This document shows, one piece after another, positions 11,428 to 23,058 of a stretch of 64,000 nucleotides of DNA; the first letter of the stretch is position 1; each line of letters opens with the position of its first letter. The stretch is from positions 4,288,036-4,352,035 of the forward strand of contig JAJEKV010000085.1 of NCBI GenBank assembly GCA_021234155.1, in the 5' to 3' direction. Under the pieces are notes generated by a model. It was not told the DNA's origin. It was given only the letters and a program-made list of their open reading frames with translations, and searched no databases. The position numbers were made by a program, and so were the translations under genes. This DNA is from Isoetes taiwanensis (lineage: Eukaryota > Streptophyta > Lycopodiopsida > Isoetales > Isoetaceae).

Positions 11428-12690
11428 TGCCCCGAAGGGTTTTCGAGGGAAAAATCGTGGCAGTAATAAGAATGTTGTCAACATGTACAAGTATACATCA
11501 CATCATAAAATAAATGTATATATACATGTCAAGTGTGTGCCCGAGGACATAGCTGACCTCGCATGTTCATAACCTCCAGAAGGTATGATCCTAGCACCCG
11601 TACGAAAGCCATGCTCAATGTCAAATGTAGCGGCTGGCCAGGCCTGACCAACTCAGCATAGCGCGTCCAGATTTGATCATATACTGGGTAGCTTTGAGGT
11701 ATGAGATTCATCCTCAATGACTCCCATTTGGCAGCATTGACAGAGCCTATCCTGGCGTGGCTCACCAATCCATCTGCCCATCTCAATTCGAAGATGGTGT
11801 GCCCCTGTGCGAATGGAGGCAATGAGTCTGCGCCTTTTCATAGGCAAGTGGGTACGCAGGTAGCATTGCGGGCCTCATTCCAATGTGGGATTTATGTGGT
11901 GCTGGTAGTGTGTTGTCTTGACCTGTTCAAGGGCATTGGCATCCCAAAGCTTACCGAGGAAGCAAGCATCAAGATATTGCCTCAAGCTATGGTGATCTGC
12001 CTCTGTTTGCACATGTATGCACCTGTGCTCCTGCACATTCCATCTAGCCAACCATTGAGCTCTCTTTTCCCTCCAGCAGGCCTTGAGGCATTGCGGCCCC
12101 ATTGCCATGATATAAGCTAGATTAGGGAGAGGAGCATTGCCCATATTGACCACCTTCTGAAAATGGACAATGTGGCGATTAAGGGCCGCCCTCTGAAAAG
12201 GCAAGAATCCCATCTCCTGCAGTAGAATTTGATATGGGACTGTGGACTTCACCCCTAGCGCTCGTACCAAGAAAGTTTTCCGCACATGATCCAAGTCATT
12301 CTAGGTAGCGAGGGATACTACTGGGCCCCATACTTCAACCCTGTATAAAAGAACAGGCTCCACTAAGACCTTGAACAAATGTGACTGATGGGCCCAATCA
12401 TACAACTCTGCTATATGACTATTGTTTTGGATTGCATATTCCAGCCCGCTGTCACTCGTAGCCATATGGATATGTCCCAGTGCATAGTAGAATGAAACTC
12501 CACTCCCAAATATTTGTATATGGATGCCACTTCCACATTCTGCCCTCGGTAACTGAAGGAGGGGATCCTTGGCTGACGCGAGGATGATATGAGAACCACC
12601 TTAGTCTTGGCTAGGTTGACACGCATATCAGTCGCTTGGCAGAATGTGTCCAGGGTATCGAGATGTCGTTGCATGTCTGCTGGTGTGCAA
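11428..12690 (-). mobile_element. LINE remnant, RT C-terminal part
   Basis: Three frames on the minus strand (12674-12411, 12294-11875, 11822-11529) line up with the C-terminal half of the reverse transcriptase of the LINE at 39255-41213. Shared blocks are TDMRVNLAKTKVVLISSS, YKYLGVEF, ARALGVKSTVPYQILLQ and MGPQCLKACWREK. The catalytic YADD box lies outside this copy, which starts downstream of it. The 3' terminal 130 bp and tail are missing, as it stops at the CCCCGAAGGGTTTTCGAGGG hairpin. It is broken by stops and clearly dead. Confidence 0.8.
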
Positions 12691-12779
12691 GGACGCCACT
12701 GTGGTATTTTTCTTTTGCATTGACTCCTTTGGATTTCTTAATGGAGGTTGATATGCATGTTATACCAACCTAGTTTTTT

Positions 12780-13240
12780 TAACATGTTTGAGGAAGCGCA
12801 ACCCCTTCAGTGGACTCCAAGTTATGCTACTTGGCAGCTCCTCCGACAGATTGCATGATGCCCAATACCTGCACTCTTCAGCATTCAAGACAGGTGCAGA
12901 GGGAGGCACATCCTTCATAGAGCTCTACTCTGCTTCATACTCACCGCCACCGACTCAATATTCCTATAGATGTACAAGAGGAATGTTTTGCGAATGTCCA
13001 CCTCATAAGATGATGGTCTTTAAAGGCAGTTTAAAGTGCAAGGTCTTCTTGACATATCCTAATTTGCTTTGTGACCAAATCTCACAATCACAATTCTTAA
13101 CAAGGTGTTGTCTGAGGTAGAGCATTTACCACCAGTGCTCTACCTAAAACTTGATAACACTATCAGAGAAAGCAAAAATCAGTGCTAGTGGAGCTTAGGT
13201 CTTCAGAAAGATGAAGCTTGGATTTCTGTTTGTAGGTCAT
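12780..13240 (+). pseudogene. Remnant of a DUF7869-like transposase
   Basis: Fragments in alternating frames show a pattern I know from DUF7869 proteins of DNA transposons: HDAQYLHSSAFKTGAEGG near 12850-12910, LPPVLYLKLDNTIRESKNQ near 13120-13180 (usual form LPPxLYLQLDNxxRENKN) and VFRKMKLGFLFVGHN near 13200-13245 (usual form VFKKVKxxFLxVGHTH). The order and spacing fit the family. The region has several stops and no start that I can assign. The neighbouring LINE copy ends about 90 bp upstream. Confidence 0.55.
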
Positions 13241-13245
13241 AATCG

Positions 13246-14099
13246 AAAAGGCCTTTTGCCTTCCAACATTAGTTCGAATAATTGAAGACTCTTACACTTC
13301 CATGCCAGTTGTTGAGCTTCTAGAGGAGACTATTAAATTCAAAAGAATTTATTTTCTCCCGAAGTGATGCTAGAGAATGAGTTGCGAACAAGTTTGAATG
13401 ATCTCACTTTTCAACACCACATCCAGTTTTATACATGAAGAATGGAGAAACTTTCTTGCAAGGAAAAAAGTACACAAACAACTAACCCTCATTGGAGACG
13501 GCTACTCAATTTCGTGAGCCATCTTCGTTAGCTGCAACATCTCCTTGTCGTAGGACTTCTCGCTCCATGGCTTAAAGGATGAATTGTCTATGTCAAAGGA
13601 CCCATTTCATCTCCAGTACCTTCCCTAGGCTTAGAGGAAGGGCGATTGGGGAGTAGCAATACCATCTCCATCTGATGGGACACATGTTATTGGGAGGCAA
13701 GGGGTCTCATCTGCGGGACAAGCTTGGTGTACTAATTGACACTCTGAGTAGGTTATTATGTCCCCCTTTTTCAGAATGGATGAAGAAGATGATGGTATCG
13801 GCCAATACTCCTAATGGAGAAAGCTTTAATCTTCTTTAATCAAAATAACAAGCGGGAACTATAGGTTGTTCTAGGAAGTCCTCTGGTCAAGGTAGTTGAG
13901 GTGAATCATCAGCAACATTTGACGTCCATTGCGAATTTGGTTTCATGTTCAGTCCTAGTCTATTATACTGGTTTGCTAGATACGGAGAGGTTGGAGGATC
14001 ATTGCAAGCCCACTTTAAGCGTCTAAGAATTCCATTTTTCCAATTATTGAAGTTTCAGAAAAAATTTCTTCCTTATTATGGAGCATGGTAGTGAAGCAG
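13246..14099. other. No clear gene; possibly decayed LINE 5' part
   Basis: No sustained frame. Because a LINE ORF1 remnant follows on the plus strand, part of this stretch could be its decayed 5' end, but I see no motif to show it. Confidence 0.3.
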
Positions 14100-15910
14100 G
14101 TTGTAGTGCGAGGCCTGGATCTTATATGAAGGAGTAACCTTATTTACCAGCACTACACTCCTGCCTAAGTGCATAGAGCCTACCTTCTCTGAAGATTCTA
14201 TGCTTATTCCAAGTTCTAGATCTCCTCGCAGATATGTTGCTTCCAGAATTTATGATGGCTATGGCCAATGGACTGGGTAGGCATAGTGCACATTCAATTG
14301 TTCGTGCACCTCAGATTTGTGTCGTCTTATCTTCTGACATTCCTCTACCAAACTCAGTAGCTCGCAAGTGTGGAGATTGTCACTTCCAATTGCCCCTGAG
14401 GCTGTTAAATGGGTCCGAGATTAGAAGAATATTTCTAGCACTGCAGGTTTCTGGTGGTTCAGGTCCATATGCCTGCTCTGGTAGAGGAGGTTCTAAGGCA
14501 AATTGTTCAGTCATACCACAACATCATGTTGCACATAGTTCACTTAAGATTCAATCGGCACTCAAGGTTCCTCACATCCCATTGCTTAGAAGATACATGT
14601 TCAGGTACCATTTATTCTCGCCAACAATTAAGGCAGATGGGTTATCATCAAATGATTGAAGGGGAGACTGGAATGGGGTGTTGTGAAAATCTATACCTAT
14701 AATAAAGTCCGGCAGAGAGGAAAACTCTGGGCTTCCTTAAGGAATAAGGTCAAATACTTGGGTGTAAGGATTACTTGATTATTGGTCGGCAATTTCAATA
14801 TAGTTGAGACTATAGGTGTGGCTGCGGTTCAGAAATGGTGCAAGGGTTCGAGCAAGAACAATGGTTACAGCTATTAAATACTCTATATCTGACGGGATCA
14901 TTTAAAGATCGTACTTTATGGGGCTCGAAATTAGTGTATAGTAGACATGACAAATGCTATGTGAGTACCTTAGTAATGGATTTTCTGCCCAACTCTTGCG
15001 GCAATATATTATGTCCATTGTAGTTTCTGGTCACATTCTGCAATTTATTTCAGTGGGATTAATCTCAATTAGACCCATGAGAACACCCTTCAGATTAAAT
15101 ACTAGGTCTTTAGTGGTGGGAAGAGTTTTATAGTTGTGATGATGGAACTCCTTACTTATGCTGGAGGCATCGTACTTTGTTATAATGAGTCCTCCCTGAT
15201 CTTTGAGATTGACCATGGAATTCATCAAGGTTGCCCTTTGGCTGCTTACCTATTCACCATTATCGCATAAGCACTCTCTTAATTCTAGATACTGCATGGA
15301 CGATGGTATCATAGAGGGTTTGAGGATGGAGGAAACAAATTGGAAACCAGTATGCAGATGATTATTTTATTTTTTTTATAAGAAAATGAGTAGAATTTGA
15401 TAAATACGAATTAGCTTCTACATACATTTTTCATTGCTTGGGGTTGCCTTCTGAACTAGACAAAGTGTTCGGCTTTGTGGCCCTCATCTGAGCCATTGCC
15501 AGCCCTATGGACTAACTTCTCTTGGCAAATGCAGCTATAGGATAGGTGCTCCAAATTATTGGATATCCCATTTGGCATTGACATCTTTGCCAACGGTATT
15601 TGAAAAGATATATTGGTAGGTTTGCATCGACATCTCAGTTGGTGGAAAGGTGGTAAGCTCTCAATGTCCGAATGAATCACAGTGGCAAAGTCTCTATTAT
15701 GCTCCATGCATATTTACTTTCGAAGAGCAAGATGCAGGATATCTCCTCCATTGTACATAACTTCGTTTGGAGAGGTAATAAGGAAGGCAACGGTGGTTAA
15801 AGTGGCTTGGTTAAGTGTGCACGCCCCCAAAGCAGCAGAAGGACTAGACCTTTCTCTCCATGACAAAGTCCTCACTTCAAATTCACCTGTAAAGTTATTA
15901 GAATGAGATT
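14100..15910 (+). mobile_element. Decayed L1-type LINE (ORF1, endonuclease, RT)
   Basis: Pieces of a plant L1-like element follow in order on the plus strand. ORF1 (DUF4283-like) shows VLDLLADMLLPEF and APQICVVLSSDIPLPNSV at 14205-14360. The AP-endonuclease motif reads LVGNFNIVE at 14782-14808, followed by SFKDRTLWGS and VYSRHDKCY. The RT motif GIHQGCPLAAYLFTII is at about 15217-15265. The region after RT shows LSWWKGGKLSM and ISSIVHNFVWRG at 15630-15775. All frames are broken. It is related to, but much more decayed than, the LINE at 19740-21245. Confidence 0.6.
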
Positions 15911-16215
15911 GATTCGCCCGGCTTGGTGCTGTTTCATGAGCCCTTATTTCACTCGGCCATTTTTCATAAGCCGCTAGTTTATGTACAACACACTTGGGCG
16001 TCATTTTCTGATACCAAACTATCTATCAATGCCTCTCCATTCCAGAAGGATCTCGTGTGAGCTTGGAAGCAGGTTCACTCGTTGTTTGATATTGATGTCT
16101 CAGGTTGCATCCAATTGATTTCGTCACCGTGGTAGATTCCAGTAGCACTAAGTGCATTGCCTTCCTTGTTGGCCTCATATGTTGATCCTTGGATCTAGCA
16201 TAGATGGACACAACA
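15911..16215. other. No gene seen
   Basis: About 300 bp between two LINE remnants; no supported coding frame. Confidence 0.4.
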
Positions 16216-17150
16216 TGGGGTTTATTATTATTATTATTATATATATCTGATGCTCACTTGAGCCTTGGGAGGCTGAGCACATGAACAAACAAGTTACAGT
16301 TTTAGAAGCAAGGTGCGGTGTGCATCCACCGCCCTTATATATGGTGCTAGTAACCTTGGCGCTACCAATAGTAATGAGTGAAAATCTGCTACATGTATAT
16401 CGTACTTATGTCTGATATCTTCATATTCAGGACATTGTATGAAAACGTGGTTTTCATTTTCGACACATCCTGATTTGCAAATCTTACACTTGCGCTCTTC
16501 AATAGGAACTTTAGTCCATCTTCCTATCTCGATTTCTAGTCTGTGAGATCCGGTTCTATATCTGGCTAACAGTTTTCTCTGGGCCAGGGATATGTTTGCT
16601 TTCAAGTAAGATTGGCTCTCATAAATTTCCATGTGATTGACATTTACCTGGTATAAGTGCATGCGCTTCCCTGGGTCGGCCCATAGCTTCTGAACTGCTA
16701 ACTTTTCAAGTAGGATTCTAAGTTCATCTTTTTCTGTTGGGCATGTCGACAGATCTAGACCCCATTTGCTCGCCCAAGCAACCAGGTTCCTTTCCCATTC
16801 TGAATTATCCAAAGCTTGGTGTGACAACCGGTTTGAGCTCTGCGCTTTGATTCTGGTGTAGAAATTGACAGCCTGAAAAAGCCCTTCCACTTCAAGTGGG
16901 AGCAAACCACCTTCCGCGAGCATTATGGCATAAGGGATTTGCGCCTTTATTCCTAACTCAATTTTCAGAAATAGTTTTTGGATTGCTTCAACCTGTGTCC
17001 ATAACCGGGAGGAGATGTCTGGTCCCCAAATCGGGACACCATATATGTGGAAGATTGGTATTTGCATGGTCAATTGGCACCATGGCAGTTGTTCCATGAT
17101 CGATTTCGATTCAAGGAGCAAGATCATTTGATTTAGACCGAGTGGCCTCC
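16216..17150 (-). mobile_element. 5'-truncated LINE with (TAA)n tail
   Basis: A clean minus-strand frame of 277 codons (17127-16294) resembles the C-terminal part of LINE reverse transcriptases. It has WGPDISSRLW, IPYAIMLAEGGLLPLEVE, LLARYRTGSHRLEIEIGRW and the zinc-binding CKICKSGCVENENHVFIQC (C-x2-C ... H-x4-C). The layout matches the LINE at 39255-41213, but the sequence is a different family. Beyond the stop a short 3' UTR ends in (ATA)n at about 16218-16245, read as a (TAA)n-type tail on the minus strand. The open frame suggests a fairly recent insertion. Confidence 0.8.
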
Positions 17151-17210
17151 CGCTACACCTCCCACAAGGCAGCAGACAGTTTTGGTTATGTAATCTGAAG
17201 ATTGATCTTT

Positions 17211-17310
17211 GGGAAAATTTAAAAAATGCCCTTATAGTTTGGAGTATTTGCGAAAATGCCCCACTATTCTAAAAAATTGCAAATTTGCCCCTAATTTTTG
17301 CCCCGTAAAA
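17211..17310 (+). repeat. Possible terminal inverted repeat of the MULE
   Basis: The sequence GGGAAAATTTAAAAAATGCCC and the following GAAAATGCCCC / AAATTTGCCCC repeats are the kind of AT-rich, GCCC-punctuated terminus seen at Mutator-like elements. It lies about 430 bp upstream of the MULE transposase, with the same orientation. I could not find a matching inverted copy downstream. Confidence 0.35.
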
Positions 17311-17364
17311 TACAAGATGCATGAGAACGGCTATTTTTTTTTCGCGGGAAGTGCTTTTCGGCAG

Positions 17365-17450
17365 AGAAAACCTAAAATCGGCATAGCTCTGTTAATTTGG
17401 GCACAGGAAAACCTGAAATCGGCATAGCTCTGTTAATTTCGGCATCAAAT
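17365..17450. repeat. Two tandem copies of a 41-42-bp unit
   Basis: GAAAACCTAAAATCGGCATAGC followed by TCTGTTAATTT is repeated almost exactly next to itself, in the presumed leader of the MULE transposase. Confidence 0.6.
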
Positions 17451-17594
17451 ATGACCTTATTTCGGCACGTTCGTTCAAGTCTTCAAATCGTTATGATCTT
17501 ATGATCAAATCGTTCAAAGTCTTCAACAGTTTTTGCAGTTTTCTCCAGCATTAGCATTAAACACCAGGATCTGTTTTGCATTCAACATGTATGT

Positions 17595-19155
17595 ATGCAT
17601 GTGATTTCTTTTCCTTTCATCCTTTTCTTGCTTATAATCAGAATGTCTTCAATGTCTTCAATGCTACAGTTTGATTCAATGGCGGATGTAAAAAATGCAG
17701 TTCGGGCAGAAGCTATTGCAACTTCCACTGAAATTAAAGTCATTAAGTCTGATAAATCAAGATACAGAGTGAAATGTACACAAGAAGATTGTGCATGGCA
17801 TTTATATTCTTCTTTAATTGGTTATGGACCGAGATGTGAGATTCGAAATGTAGGAGAACATACTTGTGGTGGTGTCCCCCAATTGGGCAACAAGGAAGCT
17901 TCTGCAAGCTGGTTGGCCACGAAATATCAAGAGAAGTTGAGGGAGCATCCGCATTATAAACCAGCAGAGCTAATAGATGATTTTCGAAGAGAAGCTGGTG
18001 TAACTATTACATACAATGTGGCTTACAGGGCAAAAGAGATAGCAATGAACGCAATTAATGGAGATCACAAGAGAGCATATAGAAAGCTTCATGCCTTTTG
18101 TCAGAAATTATTAGAAACTAATCCAGGAAGTAAAACAGTACTTGAAGAGATTGATGGACGTTTCTATAGAGTGTTTGTTGCTTATGGTGCATGTTTAACT
18201 GGGTTTTCAAGTTGCGGACCGTTTTTGGGATTGGATGCCACTTTTTTGACAGGTAAATACCTTGGTCACTTAATTTGTGCTACAGGAATTGATGCTACAG
18301 GAGGTCTTTATCCTGTTGCATTTGGAGTTATTGATAACGAGAATACAGAGAATTGGACTTGGTTTTTGATGCAATTACGAAACTGCCTAGAAGTACATCC
18401 TAATCTTACATTTGTGTCAGATAGAGATAAGGGATTGCAGGAGGCACTATTTGCTGTTTTTCCTAACAATGCAAATGCTTATTGCATGAGGCATCTTGAA
18501 GCAAACTTGAAAAAGAAATGCAACAATACAGAGTTCCTACACTTTTTTTGGGAGGCAGCTAGAGCCAACACTATTACAGAATATGATGAGCAAGTTTGTA
18601 ATATGAGAAGAGTTAGTAATGATGCAACAGATTGGTTAATGCAAGCTGCTCCACCTAGTACATGGGCTACCGCATACTTTCCTGGTCAACGTTTTGGCCA
18701 TCTCACATCAAACATAGCAGAATCACTGAATTCGCTTCTACTTGATGCAAGAGAAAAACCCATCATTGCAATGCTTATAGATATTCGGCATGCATTGATG
18801 GACAGGTTTCACAAAAGGGGGAATGAAGCTAGACGAGAATGGTATAATGCAGAACAAAATGCTTCTCTGAGATTGGTGCCTGAGGAAGAGAAGCACATAT
18901 CTGAAGCAGTGAATCGTGCCAGACAGTATAGAATTTTGCCATCAAATGGCATTGTATTTGAAGTGATCACACCGGAGCATAGACGCGGGTGCCATTTTTC
19001 CCTTTGAAGATGTGTTAGAGGAGGAGGAAGTGGATATGAAACCTCCGGCAAAACGTAAACCACCAGGAAGGCCAAAAAAGAAGCGGATCCGTACAGAAGA
19101 TCATTTCAGAGAATTGCGCCCATTCAGATGCTCACGATGTGGGCAGTATGCATGA
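17595..19155 (+). CDS. MULE (Mutator-like) transposase, damaged C terminus
   Basis: The enzyme cuts and joins Mutator-like DNA transposons. An uninterrupted frame runs 17595-19007 (470 codons); a second ATG at 17643 (MSSMSSMLQFDSM) may be the true start, since the first 16 residues are hydrophobic. Order: MuDR-type DNA-binding zinc domain (residues 25-90, YRVKCTQEDCAWHLY), then the MULE DDE core with GLDATFLTGKYLGHL, VSDRDKGLQEALF and YCMRHLEANLKKK, and FGHLTSNIAESLN. At HRRG (about 18985) the frame shifts; the other frame carries an AT-hook (KPPGRPKKKRIR) and a zinc knuckle (CSRCGQYA, then TGA, then HNRKSC). The SWIM zinc finger normally between them is absent. So the core is open but the tail is broken. 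Confidence 0.85.
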
Positions 19156-19253
19156 CATAATCGCAAAAGCTGCAGGAATTCAATTGCTGAATAAGGTATG
19201 TCCTTGTTTTTCTGTACTTAATTATTGGCTTCATCTTGTGTATTTTACCACAG

Positions 19254-19630
19254 TTATGGGCAGGCACCTGAGGTTGGACTTCCAGAGCCAGACTTGATTT
19301 TTTATCTCAATATTCCACCAGAGGTAATTTAAAAAAAAATGGTGTTTTATGCTGCTTCATATCAGCCAAAGCAGATTACTTAATATTATGATCTTTCAGG
19401 CTGTATCTAGCAGAGGAGATTATGGACTTATGCACGATTGGAGTTTCAGAAGATGGTTGCGGATAAATATCAACAATTGCGTGGCCCAAAGTGGATGGTA
19501 TGCTTCTTACTGCTTGTATTGGAAAAGCAAATCGTGTAAATTGCTTGTGTGTCATAAACAGGATATTGATGCCAGTCAGCATGTGCCAAAATGGACTTCC
19601 ACTATCAAGTTTGTGGGAGAATGCAAGTTT
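19254..19630 (+). pseudogene. Thymidylate kinase gene fragment with introns
   Basis: dTMP kinase makes dTDP for DNA synthesis. Three exon-like blocks with consensus borders are visible. Exon 19254-19323 reads YGQAPEVGLPEPDLIFYLNI and ends before GTAATT. Exon 19400-19497 starts AVSSRGDYG and, after a one-base shift, continues RLEFQKMVADKYQQLRG. The block from 19562 starts DIDASQ. These match the C-terminal third of eukaryotic dTMP kinases (APEVGLPxPDLVLYLxxxPE, RYExLEFQKKVxxxYQxL, xIDAxxP). Introns are 76 and 64 bp. The nucleotide-binding N-terminal part is missing. It directly follows the MULE transposase on the same strand, so it may be captured host sequence. Confidence 0.7.
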
Positions 19631-19739
19631 TGCTTATGCGTAATTGAAAGACCCTGCAATATGTACTCTGCTCTCTATAACGTTTAACAATGTGCACCCA
19701 GCTGTTAAACCTTTTCCCTGATATGCTGAGCCAAGTCAG

Positions 19740-21245
19740 TACTTTGTAGCACTCATGTGTATACAGCATCTGCGATGTTAGCTCATGAGGGTAAGATACA
19801 GGCTTTGGATAAGATTGTTCGAAATTTTGTGTGGGGCGGGGATGATGAAGGGGCGGTTGTTAAAGTGGCTTGGTGGAAGTGTCTCCGCCCCCGGGAGGAT
19901 GGGGGCTTGGCCATTCTGGATTTGGCACTGCATAGTAAGGTGTTGGTCTCCAAGTTTGTTTGGAGTCTTCTGCAGGATGGAGCATCTTCTCCTGGTGCGA
20001 CGCTGTTGTTGCAGTCTCTTCGCCATTGTGTGGCGTTTGGGAAGCCGTCTGTGCATGTGGAGTTGCCCTGGACACTGTTGTATGATCTCCGGCCTTTCCC
20101 ACATGCATTCCCTTTTCTCACGGGGGTATTGCGGGCTTGGGATCATGTGCGTGTGCTCTTTCAGCTAGATTATGCCTCAGTTTATCACCACTCTTCTCCT
20201 TTCTTGTGGGTTCCTCTACCCCCTCCGCACTTGCCCTTGGCTGCCACCGTGCATGCTCAGACACAGGCCCGTTGGAGGCGAGCTGCTGTGCTCACCTTGG
20301 AGGATTGGTATTGGGGTGGTCAGCTAGCTTCGTGGGAGTTCTTTCGAGCTCGCTTTCAAATGAGGGGCAGTGATCGGGCTATCTGGGAACAAGTGGCGGG
20401 GAGTATTCCGCTACACGTACCTATAGTCGCTCAGGATGATGTGGTGGTGCAGGTTTGGAAAGTTCATCCGGATGTTGTGTCTTCTTGTTTTGTGCAGTCT
20501 TGTTACTGGGTGCTAGCTATTCATGACACACTGCCCCCTTCATGCAAGTGGTCTCTGCAGCTTCCGGGTTCTCGATGGCGCTCGGTTTGGACGTGGACAT
20601 GGAGCTCACTTCCCCCACCGAAGGTTAGGGTGCTTCTGTGGCAGGTGGTGCACCGCTATATCAGGGTGAATGCCCTTGTGAGTCAGTTTAGGCCGGGTGT
20701 GAGCCCTCTCTGCCCTGTTATGGCCTTCATCGTGAGACTGTGGAGCATTGTCTGGTTTTATGCCCTCACTTGCAGGCTGCCTGGGATTGGGTTAGGGCTC
20801 TGTTTCAGGTGAGATTGACTAGCCAGCAGTTGCTGCTTCATGTGTATCCTGGTGCTTGGCCGCTCTTGCGGCAGCAAGCCTTGCATCTGTGCATGGCTTG
20901 ATTGGTGTGGCTGATTTGGAAGCGGCGGCGGTTGTGGATCTTTCAGGGGATTCAGCAGCCTGCAGCCTCTCTGATTCCTCGACTCAGGTACAAGCTATTT
21001 CAAAGCTTTCTGGTGTTCCCGGGATTAGTAGAGCGGAAGTTTGCCATTTGGCGGGACTTCTTGGGTGTTGTAGATGGTGATGGTAGGTTTGTATAGCAGT
21101 AGAGTTGCAGTTTTTCTATGAGTTTGTTGTGGAGTGTCGAGGTATCGCTGTCTCTTTGGGGCAGTTCTCCTTCCTCCTCACTTGCTTTGTAACATTACCA
21201 TTCTTTTAATATATTGATGACACAGTTCTTCAAAAAAAAAAAAAA
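19740..21245 (+). mobile_element. 5'-truncated L1-type LINE with poly(A) tail
   Basis: A frame of 351 codons (19757-20812) is the post-RT region of a plant L1-like element: IVRNFVWGGDDEG, VVKVAWWKCLRPREDGGLAI, WYWGGQLASWEFFRARF and WRSVWTWTWSSLPPPKVRVL, i.e. the zf-RVT domain. Its zinc-binding end, with CPCYG..RETVEHCLVLCP, lies one frame over at about 20711-20768. A last piece (WLIWKRRRLWIFQG) is at 20906-21096. A 3' UTR and A-run at 21232-21245 mark the end. Few lesions compared with the copy at 14.1-15.9 kb, so it is younger. Confidence 0.85.
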
Positions 21246-22918
21246 CAAGCTGGTGAGTTATCCTCCTCAAAACAGTCTCTTTTTTTTTCCTTTTTTTTTT
21301 CTTTTTTCATCACATTTCTATAAAAGTGCTACTTTTTATGGGATTTTTTGAACACCAAGTGTTCAACAATCTTTCCTGCTCCCTGTTTTGTCTCTTTTTT
21401 GAATTTTCCAAAATTTTCAAAGGAATTTTTTAAATGCACTTCTTAAATAAGTGTGTTTCATTTTAAACATTGTTATCTTTGAAACCTGTTAAAGACACCT
21501 TTTAGATTAGAGTATATCTAGTCTCTAATATCACGAAAAGCAAGTGAGGAAATTAAAGCTAAAGATTAAAATCTCAAAGAGTAATCAAGATACAAAAGTC
21601 ATAACAAGATTGTATTCTAGAAGAGCCTAGAACCATCATAAATAAGAATATGTCTTCCTGCAGGCTATTCCAGAATACAGTGAATGCATTCCATTTCACA
21701 TAGAATGTGCAAAAACGGTTTTCACAACCTTCGAAAGCAAATTATACTACCTTAGTTTTGTATCTTGAATCGAGCAGCTTTGGTCACCAACTATAGCCCC
21801 ACCGACTACTTTGAAAAACATTTTGCTAAGGTTCCATACAAAGCGTCATGGAGGGGTATGGCAAGGAAGTATTTTTACGGTAATTTTGAATAGAAACGTA
21901 GTTAGTTAGTTGGCATTCTTCTTTCCAAGAAGCAAAAGTGTATTTGGGAATAAACTTTTGCTATTCCCGAAGCAGAATATACTTTTGCGAATTGGCAATA
22001 ACAATAATGTATTCCAGAAAACACTTTTGATATTGGGATAGTAAAAGTGTATTCTAGAGTGCACTTTTGCTTCTGGAGAAGAAGAACACTCGCTGGATTT
22101 TATTTAATAATATTATTTGACTTTTCACGTTTTCCACTCTAAAATGCTTCTAAATCTATTTAAATTTCTTATTTTTTGTAAGTTCAGTGGTGTGTCAAAC
22201 TACTTTGGAATATCAAATTATAGTGGAAATGTTGTTTTTAACGATTCTTGTGTGACTTAACATCTTGTGCTGCTACTTTACGAATGTCTTTCTCTGCTGG
22301 TCGTAGCTTATAGTTAACCTTCATAATTTCAAATTTTTGATGAGTCAGTTCTGACTTAATTTTCATTCCATAATATATTCTGTCCTTTCAATTCCATTTC
22401 TTAGTCATTTCTTTTCTTCTGTTACAAGCAAGATAATGCAAAATCTGGTGTCAGGAAGACGTTTAGGTTAAAAAAAACTCCACATCCTCAGCGTAAAGTC
22501 CACAAACCATTGAAACACAGATTTAGAAATAATTAAAACATAGCAGTACATAACAAAAGACTAAGGAACATAAATACTATACTATACCGTTCCTTGTGTG
22601 TGGACAAAGACATCGCAACTGTAAGGGAGATGAGTTCAAGTGCATGGAGACTCTGAGAAAAGTATTTAAGGTGACCCTGCAGGCTGAGGAATCAGAGAGA
22701 ATAAGCCTAAAGACCTTCCAGATCTTTTTAGTTGTTGAAGAACAATACTTCAAGTTGTCTAAGGTGTGACATTTCATTAATAAAGAACACCTCCGTACAA
22801 TCTCCAATAGAGTGCAGAAAAATAAGACAGAGGCTTGAACATGAGCACCTAAAGAAAAAGAGCAGGAACAAGAACCTACCAGAACAAAATGAACAAAAAT
22901 AAGAACAAGACCAAGAAT
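21246..22918. other. No gene seen
   Basis: AT-rich non-coding sequence with poly(T) runs near 21278-21303. No frame or motif is convincing on either strand. Confidence 0.5.
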
Positions 22919-23058
22919 TGTCAAAAACATCGGGGACTGAGTCTGAGGTCTTTAAAGAACCCTCTTCGAAAAAAGCTGGAAAAAGATTAATGGGACAAAT
23001 TGTAGTGAAAGAACCAAAGAAGAATCCCTCTCCCCCTTCCACACTAGGGCCATCGTGA
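22919..23058 (+). other. Short coding-like tail, function unknown
   Basis: A short open stretch reads SKTSGTESEVFKEPSSKKAG then KRLMGQIVVKEPKKNPSPP and a stop at 23056-23058. The Lys, Glu, Ser and Pro content is typical of a disordered C-terminal tail. No start, family or upstream exon is visible. Confidence 0.2.

Noticed and set aside
22577-23042. Two overlapping minus-strand frames rich in Phe, Cys and Ser
   Set aside because: They look like the antisense of a Lys/Glu-rich plus-strand stretch and have no motif.
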